From the NCBI GenBank assembly GCA_029255685.2, contig CM055313.2:40194079-40258078 (forward strand): 64,000 nucleotides of DNA. Direction: 5' to 3'. Below the pieces are notes generated by a model that searched no databases, was not told the origin of the DNA, and saw nothing but the letters and a program-made list of their open reading frames with translations. Below are positions 43,972 through 58,210 of the stretch, piece by piece. The DNA is from Silene conica. Lineage: Eukaryota; Streptophyta; Magnoliopsida; Caryophyllales; Caryophyllaceae. The position numbers and the translations under genes were made by a program. The first letter of the stretch is position 1, and each line of letters opens with the position of its first letter.

Positions 43972-46416
43972 TGTAACACCCCCATTTACCTAGGAGCCTG
44001 AACTAGGACTTCCAGAGTAAATAGGACTGTTACCATCCTGGATGACCAAGGTGGTAGATGCTCATAGTGAAAGAAACATAGTACTTTAAATTATAAAAGT
44101 TAAACTGAAGTCTATTACAAGGCATAGTCCACATGACTTCCAAAACAACTGAATGTAAATAAATGTCCAACTGAAAAAAACTAAGTGATCTAGCAACTAG
44201 GTAGGTCTAGTCCATGTCTCTCTTCCATGCCCAGTCCTAGTCCACCTGTCTCTGACCTGAAAGATCTACTCCCCATTTCGGATCATTGTAGGTGAACACG
44301 AATACACTGTCAACCTCGCGGTTGAGTAGGATAACACAATAATAAATAATAATGCATCACAACAATAATATGCAAATGCTTATGTCATTCTCGAGCTCAA
44401 TCACAATCTCAATCTCAAACCCGAAACATCCAGCCATACCGAACCTCCTGGCAGACTATAATCGGCCGTCGCCAAACACCAGCTCAGAAGCTGATAAGAC
44501 ACCAGGCCTGGTCTGCAGAACCACCCTGGGCTTTATACCAGATTAACATCTGATCCATAATTATCTCAATATCCAATGCACATGCATGCTCATGAATGCA
44601 ATACAAAAATAAACTATTCATATGATATCATGCTCATACAAATCATGCTTGCATCCACACAGATAAAACCACATACATTCATAACCAAACTTAAAATATG
44701 GTGTCAGTGTATACTACCTGGAATAGCAAATCTGGACAAGAAAAATCACCGTCTAGAAATACTCCACCTCAAATTCCGTTCCTATAAAATTACTTAATAT
44801 CAACTTCTATCAAATCAACAATTACCACTACTACGTACTTGATCATGTCCCTAACAAGCTTACTTAAACACAAGGTGAAAATATCCACATAAGGCATGCT
44901 CATAACATACGATTACCACTTACTAAATTTAACTTACCATTTTTAGAATTACTATTTTTAGACTTACTATAAATAGCATAAGCTCAACCAAACAATTATA
45001 ATATAACAACAATAAGGATAATTATTATTAACCACAATATAACCTTAATTTAGTAATCATTCCAACAACTACGAACACATGATTAATACCGTTATAGTAC
45101 TTATTAACATCTCGTTCACCAATTCTTTAACACTAATAAAATAGCAATACAATTAATAATAACAATAATACTTATATACTTAATATGCCATATGTACATA
45201 GTGTAAACATGCCAAATTAACAACATAATACCCATCTATTATTAATCAATTACACTTACTAAATTTGGACCCACTAACAAGTCAAACACGAGAACCCAAC
45301 CCAGCAACCCCTTCGACAAAAACGTAACAGCAGCCTCTAACCCCATGTTTTTCTCGCCTGACCACCGCGCCAAAACCTGCTGCCGACACCAACCACGACT
45401 ACCACCTTCAACCCTAGCACCACCAGACTCGCCACTGAGTTCTGGTGGTTCCAATGGTGAGGGTACCGGTCGCAACCACTGTGCCAAACACCCATACTCG
45501 CTGAAACAAAACCCAGGCAACCCGACAACAAGGCTAACCTATGTATCGTGACAACCTCTAACCTCCACCGTGAGACACCACGACCTACCACCTCCGCCAC
45601 CCATCGACTCCCTAGACTACAGCCATGCTACCGACACCAAAATCCAGAATGCACACTAATAGTAGAGAGATCGAATTCATATATAAAAACCCCCATTCAC
45701 ATACTCTGTTTTCGAAGAACTAAACGAAATAACAAACCCAGAAATTGAAGTATACCCAGAAACGAAACTCAGAAAACGAAGATTTTAAATTAAAAAAGAC
45801 GTCCCAGTGATGATTGAAGCATATTATATGCATAGCACGGAATATAAAAATACTAAAATACGAGATTATGAGCATGTGATGCGATTACAAACGAGATCAA
45901 AACTTAGGGCAGTAACACGAAAACAGGAAAATAACGAAACAGGTATTTGTTCATACCTGTTTTCCCTCGTCAAAGATTACCCTACAGCCCTATAACCACC
46001 GTGATGAATGCTCCCTTGCAGACCCAGTAGTGGCGGCAAATGGTGATGTGTGTGTGTGTATAGATTAGGTCAAGAAAGGTCTTATTTTTGTGTTATAAGT
46101 AGGAGGGCTGAGTTGAGATTTCAGAAATTCTGAAATCAAGGAATCCAAAACCGTATATGGGCTAGGGTTTGGGCACGCAACCCTAGGCCCAATGACTCAG
46201 TTACCCGTGTAAAATCAACCCATCACGCTCTCCAATACCCACATAACATGAATCAAGTACGGGTTTGTTAAATATTCACTTATACGATTCTAAAAACAAC
46301 GCATAAAGTACCTCGTCCACCAATATTATATCGCTTAATTATAACCCATCGACATCGAAATATAATAAAGTTAACATAAATAAATAAATAAACGATATAA
46401 AATACGGAGTATTACA
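43972..46416 (-). repeat. G4 3' LTR
   Basis: 2,445 bases, on the minus strand TGTAATACTCCG...GGGGGTGTTACA. Positions 44400-44600 strongly resemble the inverse of 17380-17540 in the G3 LTR. No genes are seen in it. Confidence 0.9.
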
Positions 46417-46431
46417 GTCTTCCCCCCTTAG
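46417..46431 (-). other. G4 polypurine tract
   Basis: Minus-strand AAGGGGGGAAGAC, identical to that of G2. Confidence 0.88.
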
Positions 46432-46589
46432 AATGAACTTCGTCCCGAAGTTCACCATCCCAAGGTCAACACAACTGAGCCAAAATATATGTAGCAACCA
46501 TAGAAAGTGACACCATATAACATTAGAAGCTAACAAAAGTAATTAAAACACAGATTGTCACATTCTACCCTCCTAAAAAAAAAGTTACG

Positions 46590-47566
46590 TCCTCGTAACC
46601 TACCTCAAGTAAACAGATCAGGATACTTTTCCCGCATCGAAACCTCAGTCTCCCAAGTAGCTTCCTCGACATTATGATTTGTCCATAGAACTTTGACAAG
46701 CGCGGTCTCCCCATTTCTGGTTTTCCGCACCTTCCTGTCGAGTATTTCCTTGGGCCTCTCCTCGTAGGTCAACTGCTCGTCGACCTCGATGACCTCATGG
46801 TCAAGGATATGCGAAGGGTCACTGATATATCTCCTCAGTAAACGTGAAACACATTATGCACTCTGGATAACGCTGGTGGTAGCGCCAATCGATAGGCTAC
46901 CTCACCAACTCGCTCCAAAATCTCGAATGGTCCAATGAACTTCTGACTCAACTTGCCCCTCTTGCCAAACCTCATCACTCCTCTCATGGGTGACACTTTT
47001 AGTAACACTTTCTCCCCAACCTCAAAGGTAATGTCACTCCGTTTTAGATCTGTGTAACTCTTTTGCCTATCTTGGGCAGCTCTCATCTTCTGACGAATCA
47101 CCTGGACCTGTGCTATCATCTCCTGAATCATCTCAGGTCCCAAAGTCACTGTATCAGCTCGATCATCCTAGCAGACTGGACTCCTACACTTCCTCCCATA
47201 AAATGCCTCAAAAGGAGCCATCCCAATGCTAGCATGATAGTTGTTGTTATAAGAAAACTCTATCAAGTCAAGTTTGTCATCCCACGATCCCCCGAACTCT
47301 AGCACACAAGCCCTCAACATATCCTCCAGTGTCTGGATAGTCCTCTCAGTCTGACCATCTGTCGCTGGATGAAATGCAGTACTCATCTTCAAAGTAGTTC
47401 CCATCAATGTCTGTAACTCTTGCCATAACTTAGAGATGAATCTGGAATCACGATCAGAAACAATGTCCTTAGGGACACCATGAAGTTTTACCACATTCTT
47501 TACATAAGCCTTGGCCAATTCAGCCTTACTCCAAGTCTCCTTCATCGGTATGAAATGGGCCGACTT
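46590..47566 (-). pseudogene. G4 pol, C-terminal part
   Basis: The C-terminal chromodomain region, then integrase sequence ([64 protein letters not shown]). Similar to G2 along its whole length. Broken. The last 188 bases (47379-47566) are repeated at 62184-62371 on the other side of G5. Confidence 0.88.
47379..47566 (-). repeat. 188-base duplicated G4 segment, left copy
   Basis: Matches 62184-62371 with three differences. These copies flank G5 where a 5-base target duplication would be expected. Confidence 0.9.
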
Positions 47567-48524
47567 TGTAACAGCCCATATTTTCGTAAAATCTAATTTA
47601 AGCGTTTTAAGTTATTTTACGTAATAAAATAATATTTTAATAAATTATTTCGAAAGATTTTAATTTAATAAGTAAGATCCGTCTTAAGAACCTTAAGTCC
47701 TTAAGACGAATACAAACTTGGTAAACTTAAACTCGTATCTTAAATATTCGTTCAAGTGTCCGACCCGTTTTATTTACTCAGAAAGGACAGTCCATAAAAC
47801 CCCATAAACCCTCTTTGTCGACATAACTCCTCCACCTTCAAACATTTCACTGTAAAAATAATCCTCACAAAACCTCCATTTTATTCATCTCTTTTTGAGG
47901 AATTCTTCATCATCCGTTCATCGATTTGAGGTAACAATAACATTTTCGGAATCCTCATTCAATTTCCAAGCCATCTATCACTTTAGTTTTTCATTTCTTT
48001 CACTTCGAAAAATCTGTCCATTTTGTAAGGAATCGTTTTCTATCCTAAATTTCGGTTTCTTTGTTTGTAGGAGTGGGCTTAGACGATCCAGAGGTCGATA
48101 GCTACTTGGTTGAGGAGGATCTTTAGCCGGAATCGCTTGAAAGGTGACGATAATGAGATAACTCGGCCTTTATGTGTATATTAGAACTTTTGTTGTGTTT
48201 CTCCTTATTGTTTCTGATTTTGTTCAAAGGATTATGTTTATTGAACTTAGAGGCATGCCTAGGATTGTTCTTATGTGAGAAATTCATGCTTTATGATGTT
48301 GTTACATGTTCATATGCTATTTTCAGTTTTTCACAAGTTAAGACGGATACATTGAAATAATCGTTTGAGAATTGTTATTATGGGACTTATGTGCTGATAG
48401 ATTAGTAGTATTTGGTGTTCGATAATGTTGAGTAAACATCACTTGAATCGATTTATAAGTTTTAGTGTCGAATGATTGAGTTTTGAAGAAGGCTGGAATC
48501 GCGATTTTTCTGATCAGGCTCTCT

Positions 48525-48831
48525 GAGCCGGTCGACCGACCGGCCGCCGGTCGACCGGATGAGAGTACTTCTTGAGGTTTTTGTGAGTTATGCGTAACAT
48601 TGAGACCATAGGAAATAGGTCTCCCAGCCGGCAGACCGGCCACCTGCCAGCCGGCTGGGAGTGCGTTCTAGTTTAGTTGCGTAAGTTGTAATATAGGGAA
48701 GCTGAGTTCCCAGCCGGTCGACCGGCTGCCTGCCGACCGGCTGGGAGTCTCTTTGCATTGTGTTGTTTTAAGAAGAGAAGGCTGAGGAGGTCACCAGCCG
48801 GCCGACCGGCCGCCTGCCGACCGGCTGGGGA
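48525..48831 (+). repeat. GC-rich palindrome cluster, G5 LTR
   Basis: Four modules of the GACCGG/CCGGC type. The spacer between modules is largely different from G1 while the modules themselves are kept. Confidence 0.85.
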
Positions 48832-49129
48832 CCCCTGTAAGCTAATTTTGGATTTTTAAATCGTAATTCATTCGTAACTTTCAAACGGTTAATCAGTTTT
48901 GATTGAAACTTGTTTGGTGTACCCGTGACATGTATTTGAGGTTCCCGGAGGATGGGCAACATTTTATTGGGTTCGGGAATGGAGTAAGGATAGAGACCCC
49001 CTGGTCGGGCAACCGAAAGAGAAATCGGCTCTCCCTCATCTTAGTTCCTGGGGTCAATTAAATGTTGATTAGAAGTTGAAAGGTAGAGCTATAGAGTAGT
49101 TCATAGACCTGGATGATATTGTTTTGATG

Positions 49130-49767
49130 CGTATTAAGTTATGCCTTAAGCTGGCCTCTGAACTTAATACGTAGGTTGTTTGTCGTGTATGGGAACATGC
49201 GTTGAGTTTTCGCCTCTGAGTTCCATACATGTCTGTTTGTCGTGTCTGGGACATGCGTTGAGTTTTCGCCTCTGAGTCCAGACATGTATGTGTGATCGCG
49301 TCAGGACATGCCTTAAGCTGGCCTCTGAGTCTGACGAGTAGAGCAACTGCACGACGGGGCAGTCAGGTCGTCATACCTTACCCGGAGTGCAGGTGTTTGG
49401 TGCTAGAAAATGCGTTGAGTTTTCGCCTCTGAGTTTAGTACCTTGTGATGTAGTAGGGGAACTTGCGTTGAGTTTTCGCCTCTGAGTTCCTTACTTGTGA
49501 TAGTGAATTGAATGCTAGTCCATGCGTTGAGTTTTCGCCGCTGAGTCTAGTGTTCTGTGATAGCCGGTCCATGCGTTGAGTTTTCGCCTCTGAGTCTAGT
49601 GTTCTGTGATAGCCGGTCCATGCGTTGAGTTTTCGCCTCTGAGTCCTTGCTTGACATTGTGAACTTGGTATCTAGGTTATGCGTTAAGATGTCGCCTCTG
49701 AACCTTTATACTTGCTGAATGTTTGGTAACTAGGTTATGTCTTAAGTTGACCGCTGAACCTCTTTAC
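49130..49767 (+). repeat. Hairpin array (11 units), G5 LTR
   Basis: Same array as in G1 with two more units than the G1 5' LTR (98 bases longer). The added units are near-identical neighbours, so they arose by tandem duplication. Confidence 0.85.
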
Positions 49768-50484
49768 TTGATGTTATATCTGCTTGCCTTAGAGTTTGGT
49801 ACAGTGTCAGATATACATGTTGAAGTTTATGATTATATTGCTTGAGTTGTAATCTGTTCATCCAAGGCATTGGATGACTCTTTTATCGGTTTCATAAATA
49901 GTTGGATTGAAAGACCCCCCGACTGGGCAACCAGTAGGGAAACCGGCTCTCCTTCCTAACGGTTTATGAAGTTGGTTGAGAGCCGTGCACTAGAGTCTGC
50001 ATGTTAGTAAGAGATTAGATGATGAGATGTTCATGCTTCACATGTTGATATATGTTGGAGTGTTCGGTATTGTTTTATGTGTTACGTGTTGTCACAAAAG
50101 GTGGCTAGGAGAACTCTAGTCACTCCCCACTGATTGTGGCGTACATGTTTTCATGTATGTAGGTACATGCAGGTTGGAGATGGGATCACAGGAGGGCTAG
50201 CGAGTGATGATCCTTCATCATATGACTTATACCCTATCGTTAGCTAGACTGTTAGACTTTGTTACTTTACGTTTTGGTGCCTGTAGGGATGTTCCATCCC
50301 AGGCTGTGTATATATTTCATTTCAGTACTTAGAACTGTTACTTATCTATTTTGGTTTCAGTTTCAGTTTCTGTTTCAGTTTAAGACTTCTCGCATGTTGT
50401 TTATCTTTTAAAAAGTTTTAATTCCGCTGCATTTTTAGTACTTTTGTATGTTTATATTTCCGCTTTCGCGAGGGGTTTTACAGT

Positions 50485-50496
50485 TTGTATCAGAGC
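50485..50496 (+). other. G5 primer-binding site
   Basis: TTGTATCAGAGC, one base different from the tRNA-Met site TGGTATCAGAGC, two bases after the LTR. Confidence 0.8.
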
Positions 50497-50648
50497 ATTA
50501 TTGCTCCCGACGCACTCATGTGACCCCCAACCTTAACTTGACCAAATAAATAAATAATGAATGAGAGATGGGTAGATCTAAGGATTTATTTTGTAGTCTA
50601 TTTGTGATTGCTAATTGCTAAGCTAATACTGGTTTTCTCTTTTGAAGG

Positions 50649-52745
50649 ATGGTGAGACCTAGGGCTGCTGATAACATTGTGCTGCAAGCAATTCAGCATT
50701 TGCTTGAGACTCAGAGACATCAAGCAGAGAATGTTCCACCTCCTCCACCGCCAGGCAACGAGGCTAATCGTCCTGGTAGCTTCTCATGGATAGCTTCGCA
50801 GATGTCCCGTAGCCACGTGAAGACTTATGGTGGCGAGGTTGATCCGGTAGCTCTTACCGAGTGGTTCAGAGAGATGGAAAAGAATTTCACTATGTATTCG
50901 GTGGGTAGAGAGGATAGAGTGCGGCTAGCCACTCACTTTCTTACCCTTGAAGCCGATAGGTGGTGGGCGTTGACAGGACCTACTTTTACTCTTGATCCAT
51001 TGTTCGATTGGTATGCTTTTAAGGATAAGCTCGAGGCGAGGTTTTATCCTAAAGAGCTCAGATCATAGCGACTCAAAGAATTCATGGATTTAAAGCAAGG
51101 CAAGATGTCCGTTCAGGAGTTCACAGACCGATTCAACCAGCTTGCTCACTTCGCATCGAGATTTGTCAGAGATGAGGCCGAGAGAGTCTACTTTTATCGT
51201 GGCAAGCTAGGGCCACGCATTGAGAGCATGGTTCGTCGTGACTCGACTTCTTTTGTGGAGGTATATGATGATGCTATTTGGGCCGAGAGTTCTATTCGTG
51301 CCATAGATGCTGAGACCCGTGCCACTACTTCTAATGGGACTCCTCACCAGAGATCAGTGTACCAGGGGAAGAGACCATTTGTTCCTTCTACTTCTTTGCC
51401 TTCATCTCAGAAGAAGCGTTTTGAGAGGTTCTCTGCTCCAGTTGCTAAGACCACATTTCACACCGACACTGCTTCTACTGTTTGCCGCCGTTGTGGTAAA
51501 CCGCTTCATCCAGGGTTTGATTGTTTCAAGAATGTCTATAAGTGTTATACTTGTAATGGATACGGGCATAGGTCCTTTGATTGTCCTGAGAAGGATACTG
51601 TTCTTGGCAAGGCTGCCACTGCTGCTGCAGCGTCTAGAGGAGGAAAGCCGAAAGGGAAGATTTTTGTGATGACTAGGGCTGAGGCTGAGGCTCATCCAGA
51701 TATTGTTGCCGGTATCTTTTCTGTTCTTGGTGCTGAGTGCCTTATTTTGTTCGATACTGGAGCTTCTCTTTCTTTTATATCGACGTAGTTCGCAGACCGT
51801 TTAGCTCTTGAGTCTTCATTGGTTGAGGAGACTTCTATTTCCTTACCTTCTGGAGACGTGTTTTCCTGCTCTTCGTCCCATAGGGATGTTCCTATTATTA
51901 TTGGTCAAGCCACATTTCCAGCGGACTTACTGAGATTTCCTCTCGAGGAGTCTGACATTATCCTCGGTATGGATTGGTTATCGCGATACCATGCTCGCTT
52001 CGAGTGTCGCGACCAGAAAATCTGCTTGAGGAGTTCTTCAGGAGTTCGTGTTTCCTATAGGGGAACTCGCCCTCAAAGGGGTGTTCGTGTTATCTCTTCG
52101 ATGAAAGCATCTCATCTTCTTAGGAAGGGTTGCCAAGCCTTCCTGTGTGTTGTTACAGCTGCTAAGCCATCGCTACCGAAGCTTGAGGATGTAGCCATTG
52201 TTCGTGAGTATCCAGATGTTTTCCCAGATGACTTGCCAGGGATACCGCCAGAGAGAGATGTGGAGTTTACGATTGAGCTTGTTCCAGGTACCGGACCGAT
52301 TTCTAAAGCTCCTTACCGTATGGCTCCGCCAGAGTTGAAAGAGTTGAAGCAGCAATTGGAAGAGATGATCGAGAAAGGGTTCATTAGACCGAGTGCTTCT
52401 CCGTGGGGTGCTCCCGTTTTGTTCGTTAAGAAGAAAGATGGTTCCATGAGACTTTGCATTGACCATAGAGAGCTAAACCGAGTGACCGTGAAGAATAGAT
52501 ATCCTTGGCCTAGGATAAATGATTTGTTTGATAAGTTGAGAGGTGCTTCGAGGTTTTCTAAGATTGATCTTCGATCGGGTTATCATCAGATTCCAGTGAG
52601 AGAGGCTGATATTGCGAAGACTGCTTTTCGTACCAGATATGGACATTTTGAGTTTGTGGTTATGCCTTTTGGGTTGACTAATGCACCTGCTATCTTCATG
52701 GATCAGATGAACCGTACCTTTAGTAAGTATCTTGACACTTGTGTT
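50649..52745 (+). pseudogene. G5 gag, protease and first part of RT
   Basis: Begins MVRPRAADN as in G1. It carries the gag domain, a CRRCGKPLHPGFDC and a CYTCNGYGHRSFDC zinc knuckle, protease ([12 protein letters not shown]), and reverse transcriptase up to the palm region ([26 protein letters not shown]), where C3 is inserted. Broken, with a few visible breaks. Confidence 0.9.
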
Positions 52746-52750
52746 GTGGT

Positions 52751-53899
52751 TCTAAGGTTCATATACCTATTTAGTCATACTAGTTATTATTTATCATATA
52801 AATAGAAGATCTTATGCATGCTTAACAATAAAATTTCGAGATAAATGAAGAAGAACAAGCTTCCTTACATTGAAGATCTCGGCTATTTTAGGGCACAAGT
52901 GAAGTCACCTTCTTCACTTGTTCTTGAGCTTAATATGTGGATGATCCTCCTTGAACCTTCAAAGAGATGATGGCCTCCAAAAGATGAACACCAAGACACA
53001 CTAACTCTCAATGTTTGTATGTTATTGTGCTAGAATCAACATACAAAATTACAAGATGATGCAAGGAGGGGCACGGCTAGGGTTTTAGAAAAATGAATCT
53101 TATTTTTCTCTATTTCTTTCTCTCTCTCAAAGACAAACCCTAGTAATTGATAGAATGAATGTTGTGAGGAACAAAATCTCTCTTTTGTTGCCTCTTTTGG
53201 TTCGGCCGAGAGGGAGGTGAGAATGCCCAATGGGTTGGCTCTCAATCCTCTCAAATGTCTCAAGCATGCCTCATATAATTAATTGCATGTTTCCCTTATG
53301 TTCCTAACCACTTATGTAATATTGTATGTTAGCTAGTGTGTGACATATCACACGGTCCTCTTGACCAAACGGACCTCATACGATATTAGCTAGGATATTT
53401 AACATAAGTAATTCGTAGTTTAACTTTTAAACTATTTATTGTAAATTATAAGTAATTAAAATAATTACATATATTTATTCACAAGCAATTTTATCACTAC
53501 AACAATTGTAGTTAAAATAATTCATTCAAATTTAATCATGTTTCTTAAACATATTAATTTTAGTGATGACATTTCAATCACTAAAAATAATTTATAATTA
53601 TATTATAAATTATCTCCTTATTTTATTCATATCTAGAAATGAATCAACTCGTATCATATACAGTTGTTACATTTATTATTGAGGTAGTTGTCCTAAAGGT
53701 GTGACCTAAAGGGATCAACTGGTCACCATCGTCTTTACGACAGTAATGTCAAACTCTAGCAAGCCAATCATTACCGATTAATGTTGACCAGTTGACTTAT
53801 GATAAGAATCATCCCATGAATATTCTTTTATAGAGATTTGTCAATTTAATTAATATAATTGACGTGATCACATTATTGTCGAGGACACTTACTCCAACA
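52751..53899 (-). repeat. C3 3' LTR
   Basis: 1,149 bases; about ten differences from the other LTR. The two-part hairpin is at 53714-53796. Confidence 0.95.
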
Positions 53900-53912
53900 A
53901 TCTCCCACTTGT
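53900..53912 (-). other. C3 polypurine tract
   Basis: Minus-strand CAAGTGGGAGAT, directly before the 3' LTR. Confidence 0.88.
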
Positions 53913-54694
53913 CCTCACAAGTGTGGATCACCGATTCTCTTGTTCTATTACATTATCTCCCACTCAATGCAAGGTGTCTTGCAGGTCGTACTTGCACGTG
54001 ATCAAATCAATAGTGGTTTTTGTCGATATAGAGTGTAACTGACAGACCGGAATTATCTACCATAGATAGTCTCCGAGCGTGGCCACGCATTTCCAGTTTA
54101 CTACTCCTCGAGTGGCCTCGAGATATAAGATAACCCTGACAAGGGGCAGAACAATTCCTTTCCAACTGTTCTCCTTGGCCAACATCATCCATTATGACCC
54201 AAAATATATCCATTTGACCCCTTTTACGGAAGATCGTAGAATATAAATCAAAGTCATTCTGAATAATGTCACCTCTAGAGCAACCAGTCTCTAGTCAAAG
54301 AATCGACTCATAAGAATATATATAGCAGCTCTTGCCACGACCAGGCTCCATTGAATTCTAAAGAACTCTATAAGCGGTCACTGCCCGACACAAGTGTACT
54401 TTACAGTTTGTCTATATGATCGACTAGTCATCCCTTATGACTCTCTGGTGTAAGAACTCACCATCAGTCGCATCATAATCTAGTCACTTCGAGACGTCAC
54501 CTCATATAAGTGACTAGGGGCAATACTAAGTTAATCCAGTTAACTTGAACAGGGTTCAACAATTGTCCTACAATCCTGTTGGATTTAACAAGGTATATAT
54601 AAAATAAACAAGTTGTATAAAACTTTAAATGATGAACGAGATTATCTTATATGAACGTAAAAACAACATTTTTCATTTCATATCGCATAATCGG
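53913..54694 (-). mobile_element. C3 non-coding region between pol and PPT
   Basis: About 0.8 kb without frames. Much of it is conserved in C2 (24470-25093), including the palindrome GCGTGGCCACGC (54077-54088). A long 3' untranslated stretch like this may hold packaging or regulatory sequence; this is inference. Confidence 0.75.
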
Positions 54695-57600
54695 TTACAC
54701 ATTGGGTAAATTCTTAAGACCCATAGAACGAGCATGAGAATCATGCTTAGCTTGCGACAAGGGTTTGGTTAAAGGATCAGCCACATTATCATCTGTCCCA
54801 ACCTTACATATCGCTATTTCCTTCCTATCAATGAAATCTCGTATTACATGATATTTTCTAGGTACATGTCTAGACTTATTACTAGACTTAGGCTCCTTAG
54901 CCTGAAAGACAGCACCACTGTTATCACAGTACAGGGTGATAGGATCTTCAGCATTTGGAACTACCCTTAGTCCCTCGATAAATTGCCTTATCCATACTGC
55001 CTCCTTAGCAGCCTCTGACGCTGCAATGTACTCTGCTTCCGTTGTAGAATCCGCAACGACTGGTTCTTTGAAGCTCTTCCAACTAATGGCACCACCATTC
55101 AAGATAAAGACAAATCCAGCCTGGGATTTAAAATCGTCTTTATCTGTTTGGAAGCTTGCATCTGTGTAACCCTTTACACACAAATCTTCTTCCCCTCCAA
55201 ACACTAAGTATGAATCCTTAGTTCTTCTCAAGTACTTAAGGATGTTCTTGACTGCAATCCAGTGACTTTCACCTGGATTTGCTTGATATCTACTAGTCAT
55301 GCTCAAAGCATACGAGACATCAGGACGAGTGCATATCATGGCATACATGATAGATCCCACGGCGGAAGCATAAGGGATCATTTTCATGCGTTCAACATCC
55401 TTGGGCTCTGTGGGTGATTGAGACTTTCTCATTATAATGCCACTTCCCATGGGGATAAACCCTCTCTTGGAATTTCCCATGCTGAACCGCCGAAGAATCT
55501 TATCGATATAAGGTTCTTGACTTAGTGCCAATATCCTCTTGGATCTATCTCTATAGATCCGGATACCTAATATGCATTGTGCATTTCCTAGATCTTTCAT
55601 CTGAAAATGGTTACCTAACCATCCTTTCACTGATGAAAGCATTGGAACATCATTTCCAATGAGTAGTATGTCATCCACATACAAGATTAGGAATACAACA
55701 TTGCTCCCACTGAATTTCATGTATAGACAAGGTTCCTCGACACTTCGAGTGAAACCATTTTCTTTTATGACTTCATTGAAGCGATGATTCCAACTCCTTG
55801 ATGCTTGCTTGAGACCATAGATGGATCTCTTAAGCTTGCATACCTTGTTAGGATTTTTAGGATCTTCAAAACCCTCAGGTTGTATCATATACACATCCTC
55901 CTTTAAATGCCCATTTTAGAAGGCGGTTTTGACATCCATTTGCCACACTTCATAGTCATGAAATGCGGCAATGGCTAACATTATCCTAATGGATCTTAGC
56001 ATGGCTACCGGAGCAAAGGTTTCATCATAATGAAGACCTTGGACTTGGGAAAAACCCTTAGCTACTAGCCTAGCTTTATAGACATCATCATGTCCTTCTA
56101 TGCCATTCTTCACCTTGAAGATCCACTTGCATTGGAGAGGTCTCATCTCCTTAGTCAAGTCTACCAAGTCCCATACTTGGTTTTGATGCATAGAATCCAT
56201 CTCGGATACCATGGCCTCATGCCATTTAATGGAGTCGGGACTAGAGATTGCAGCTTTGTAAGTGGTAGGCTCGTCACTTTCCAAAAGTAAAACGTCCAGG
56301 CTACCATCTTCCTCAATTAGTCCAACATACCTATGAGGTTGATGTGGGACCCTACTCGACCTCCTGGGTGGAATAGGTACCGAAGTGGATGAAGAAGGAA
56401 CATGTTCTTCTGTTTCAGCTTCAGTTTGTGGCTCTTGAACTTCTCGAACTTCATTAAGTTCAAAATTTCTCCCACTCTGTCTCTTAGAAATAAACTCCTT
56501 TTCTAAGAAGACAGCCTCAAAAGACACAAACACTTTGTTTTCTTGAGGTTTATAGAAGTGGTAGCCACGTGAGGTGGTTGGATAACCAACAAATATGCAT
56601 TTTTCGGATCTTGGTGCGAGTTTGTCATCGTTTTTAGACTTGACATAAGCATCGCACCCCCATATCTTCATATAGGATAAGTTAGGAACCTTTCCTTTCC
56701 ACATCTCATATGGAGTCTTATCGGTCGCTTTCGTTGGACTATTGTTCAACGATTTGATGGCGGTGAGGATCGCAAATCCCCAAAATGAATTGGGTAAATT
56801 AGTTTGGCTCATCATTGATCGGACCATATCCAATAAGGTTCGATTCCTCCTTTCTGCCACACCATTAAGTTGTGGTGTTCCTGGAGGTGAAAGTTGTGAC
56901 ACAATGCCATACTCCTTTAGATGTGAATCAAATTCATTACTAAGATATTCTCCACCACGATCGGATCGTAATGTTTTAATCTTCCTGTCGAGTTGGTTCT
57001 CTACTTCATTCTGAAATTCTTTAAATTTCGTAAAAGCTTCACTCTTATGCTTCATTAAGTAGATATACCCATACCTACTTAAATCATCGGTGAAGGTGAT
57101 GAAATAGTCATAATTGCCTCTAGCGGTGATAGATAGTGGTCCGCATACATCCGTATGTATTAGTCCCAATAACTCACTAGCTCGTGTCCCTTTACCACTA
57201 AAGGGGTTACGAGTCATCTTTCCTAGAAGGCAAGCTTCGCATGTACCATAAGATTCATATTCAAATGGTTTAATTATGTTGGTCTTTACCAATCTTTTAA
57301 TGCGATTTTCATTTATGTGACCAAGTCAACAATGCCAAACATATGATTCATTTGGATCACTTGTTTTAATCCTTTTGTTATTAACGTTGTAGACATTATT
57401 AGACGAGTCGGAAGTTTCCAAAACATAGATTCCATTAATAGAATTGGCATGACCAACTACCATGTCATTCTTTGAAATTACACAACAATTGTTTTTAATG
57501 GAAAAATCATATCCCTCAATGTCTAACATTGCAACAGAAATAATGTTTTTGGAAAGAGACGGTACAAAATAAAAATTATTAAGTTTTAGCTCATATCCAC

Positions 57601-58210
57601 TCGTCAAGGCAAGAGTGCAAGTTCCTTTTGAAGTGGCCGCTACCCGAGCTCCATTTCCAAGTCGGAGATCCATATCACCCTTGTCCACCTTCTCCACTTC
57701 TCTTAAACCCTGCAAACGATTACAAAGGTGAGAACCACATCCGGTATCCAATACCCATGATGTGTTGGATGTAAAATTTATGTCAATAACAAAAATTTCA
57801 GATTTGGAATTACCTAACAGAATCACAAGACCTTCTTGGATATGACGTAAGTACTTGGGGCAATTCCTCCTCCAATGGCCCATGACACTACAATAGTGGC
57901 ATCGCCCTTTCTCTAACTTTCTCTTCTTCTTTTTATTCTTTGCAAGACTTTTCTTGCTAGAACTCCCACTAGCTTCATCATAAGTTCTTTCCTTCAAGTA
58001 TAAGGCGTCCAATTCTTCATTTAGCTCATCTAAATAAGCCGTGTCAAGAAATGGACCTTTGGGAGGTGGGAGAGAAGAAATGAAGTTAATACTGCCATCC
58101 GGACCCGTTCCGAAATGAACTTCTCTAGTAGTATCAATGTTGTTTTGGTTGCAAATATCGTCGAAAACATTGTGACAAGAATCAATAGTGATAGGGTTGA
58201 ATGAATCCAT
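54695..58210 (-). pseudogene. C3 gag-pol region
   Basis: Reads right to left. Gag-like start MDSFNPITID with a CCHC knuckle (CHYCSVMGHWRRNC); protease (WVLDTGCGSHLCN); integrase zinc finger (CEACLLGK) and core (HTDVCGPL, RSDRGGEY, PQLNGVAERRNR); reverse transcriptase (WQMDVKTAF, SIYGLKQASRSW, YVDDILLIGN); RNase H (CTRPDVSYALS, GYTDASFQ, EAEYIAASEAAKEA, CDNSGAV). This is the Ty1/Copia order. It is broken, with about two visible breaks, and no large capsid domain like that of the C2 gag is seen before the knuckle. Confidence 0.92.

Larger units (their letters stand above)
43972..47566 (-). mobile_element. G4: Gypsy inserted in C1, 3' portion
   Basis: A minus-strand element starting TGTAACACCCCCATTT at 43972, after probable target bases GGGGA (43967-43971). 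It includes the full 3' LTR (43972-46416), the PPT and the end of pol, and is then interrupted by G5. The element resumes at 62184; its other LTR is not in the window. The pol is closely related to G2 (chromodomain, integrase, RNase H) but the LTR is different and shares a long stretch with G3. It is broken, with several visible breaks. Confidence 0.88.
47567..50482 (+). repeat. G5 5' LTR
   Basis: 2,916 bases, TGTAACAGCC...GGGGTTTTACA. It carries the GC-rich cluster (48525-48831), GNRA hairpins with GCAA loops (49005-49016 and 49922-49935) and an 11-unit hairpin array (49130-49767). Confidence 0.94.
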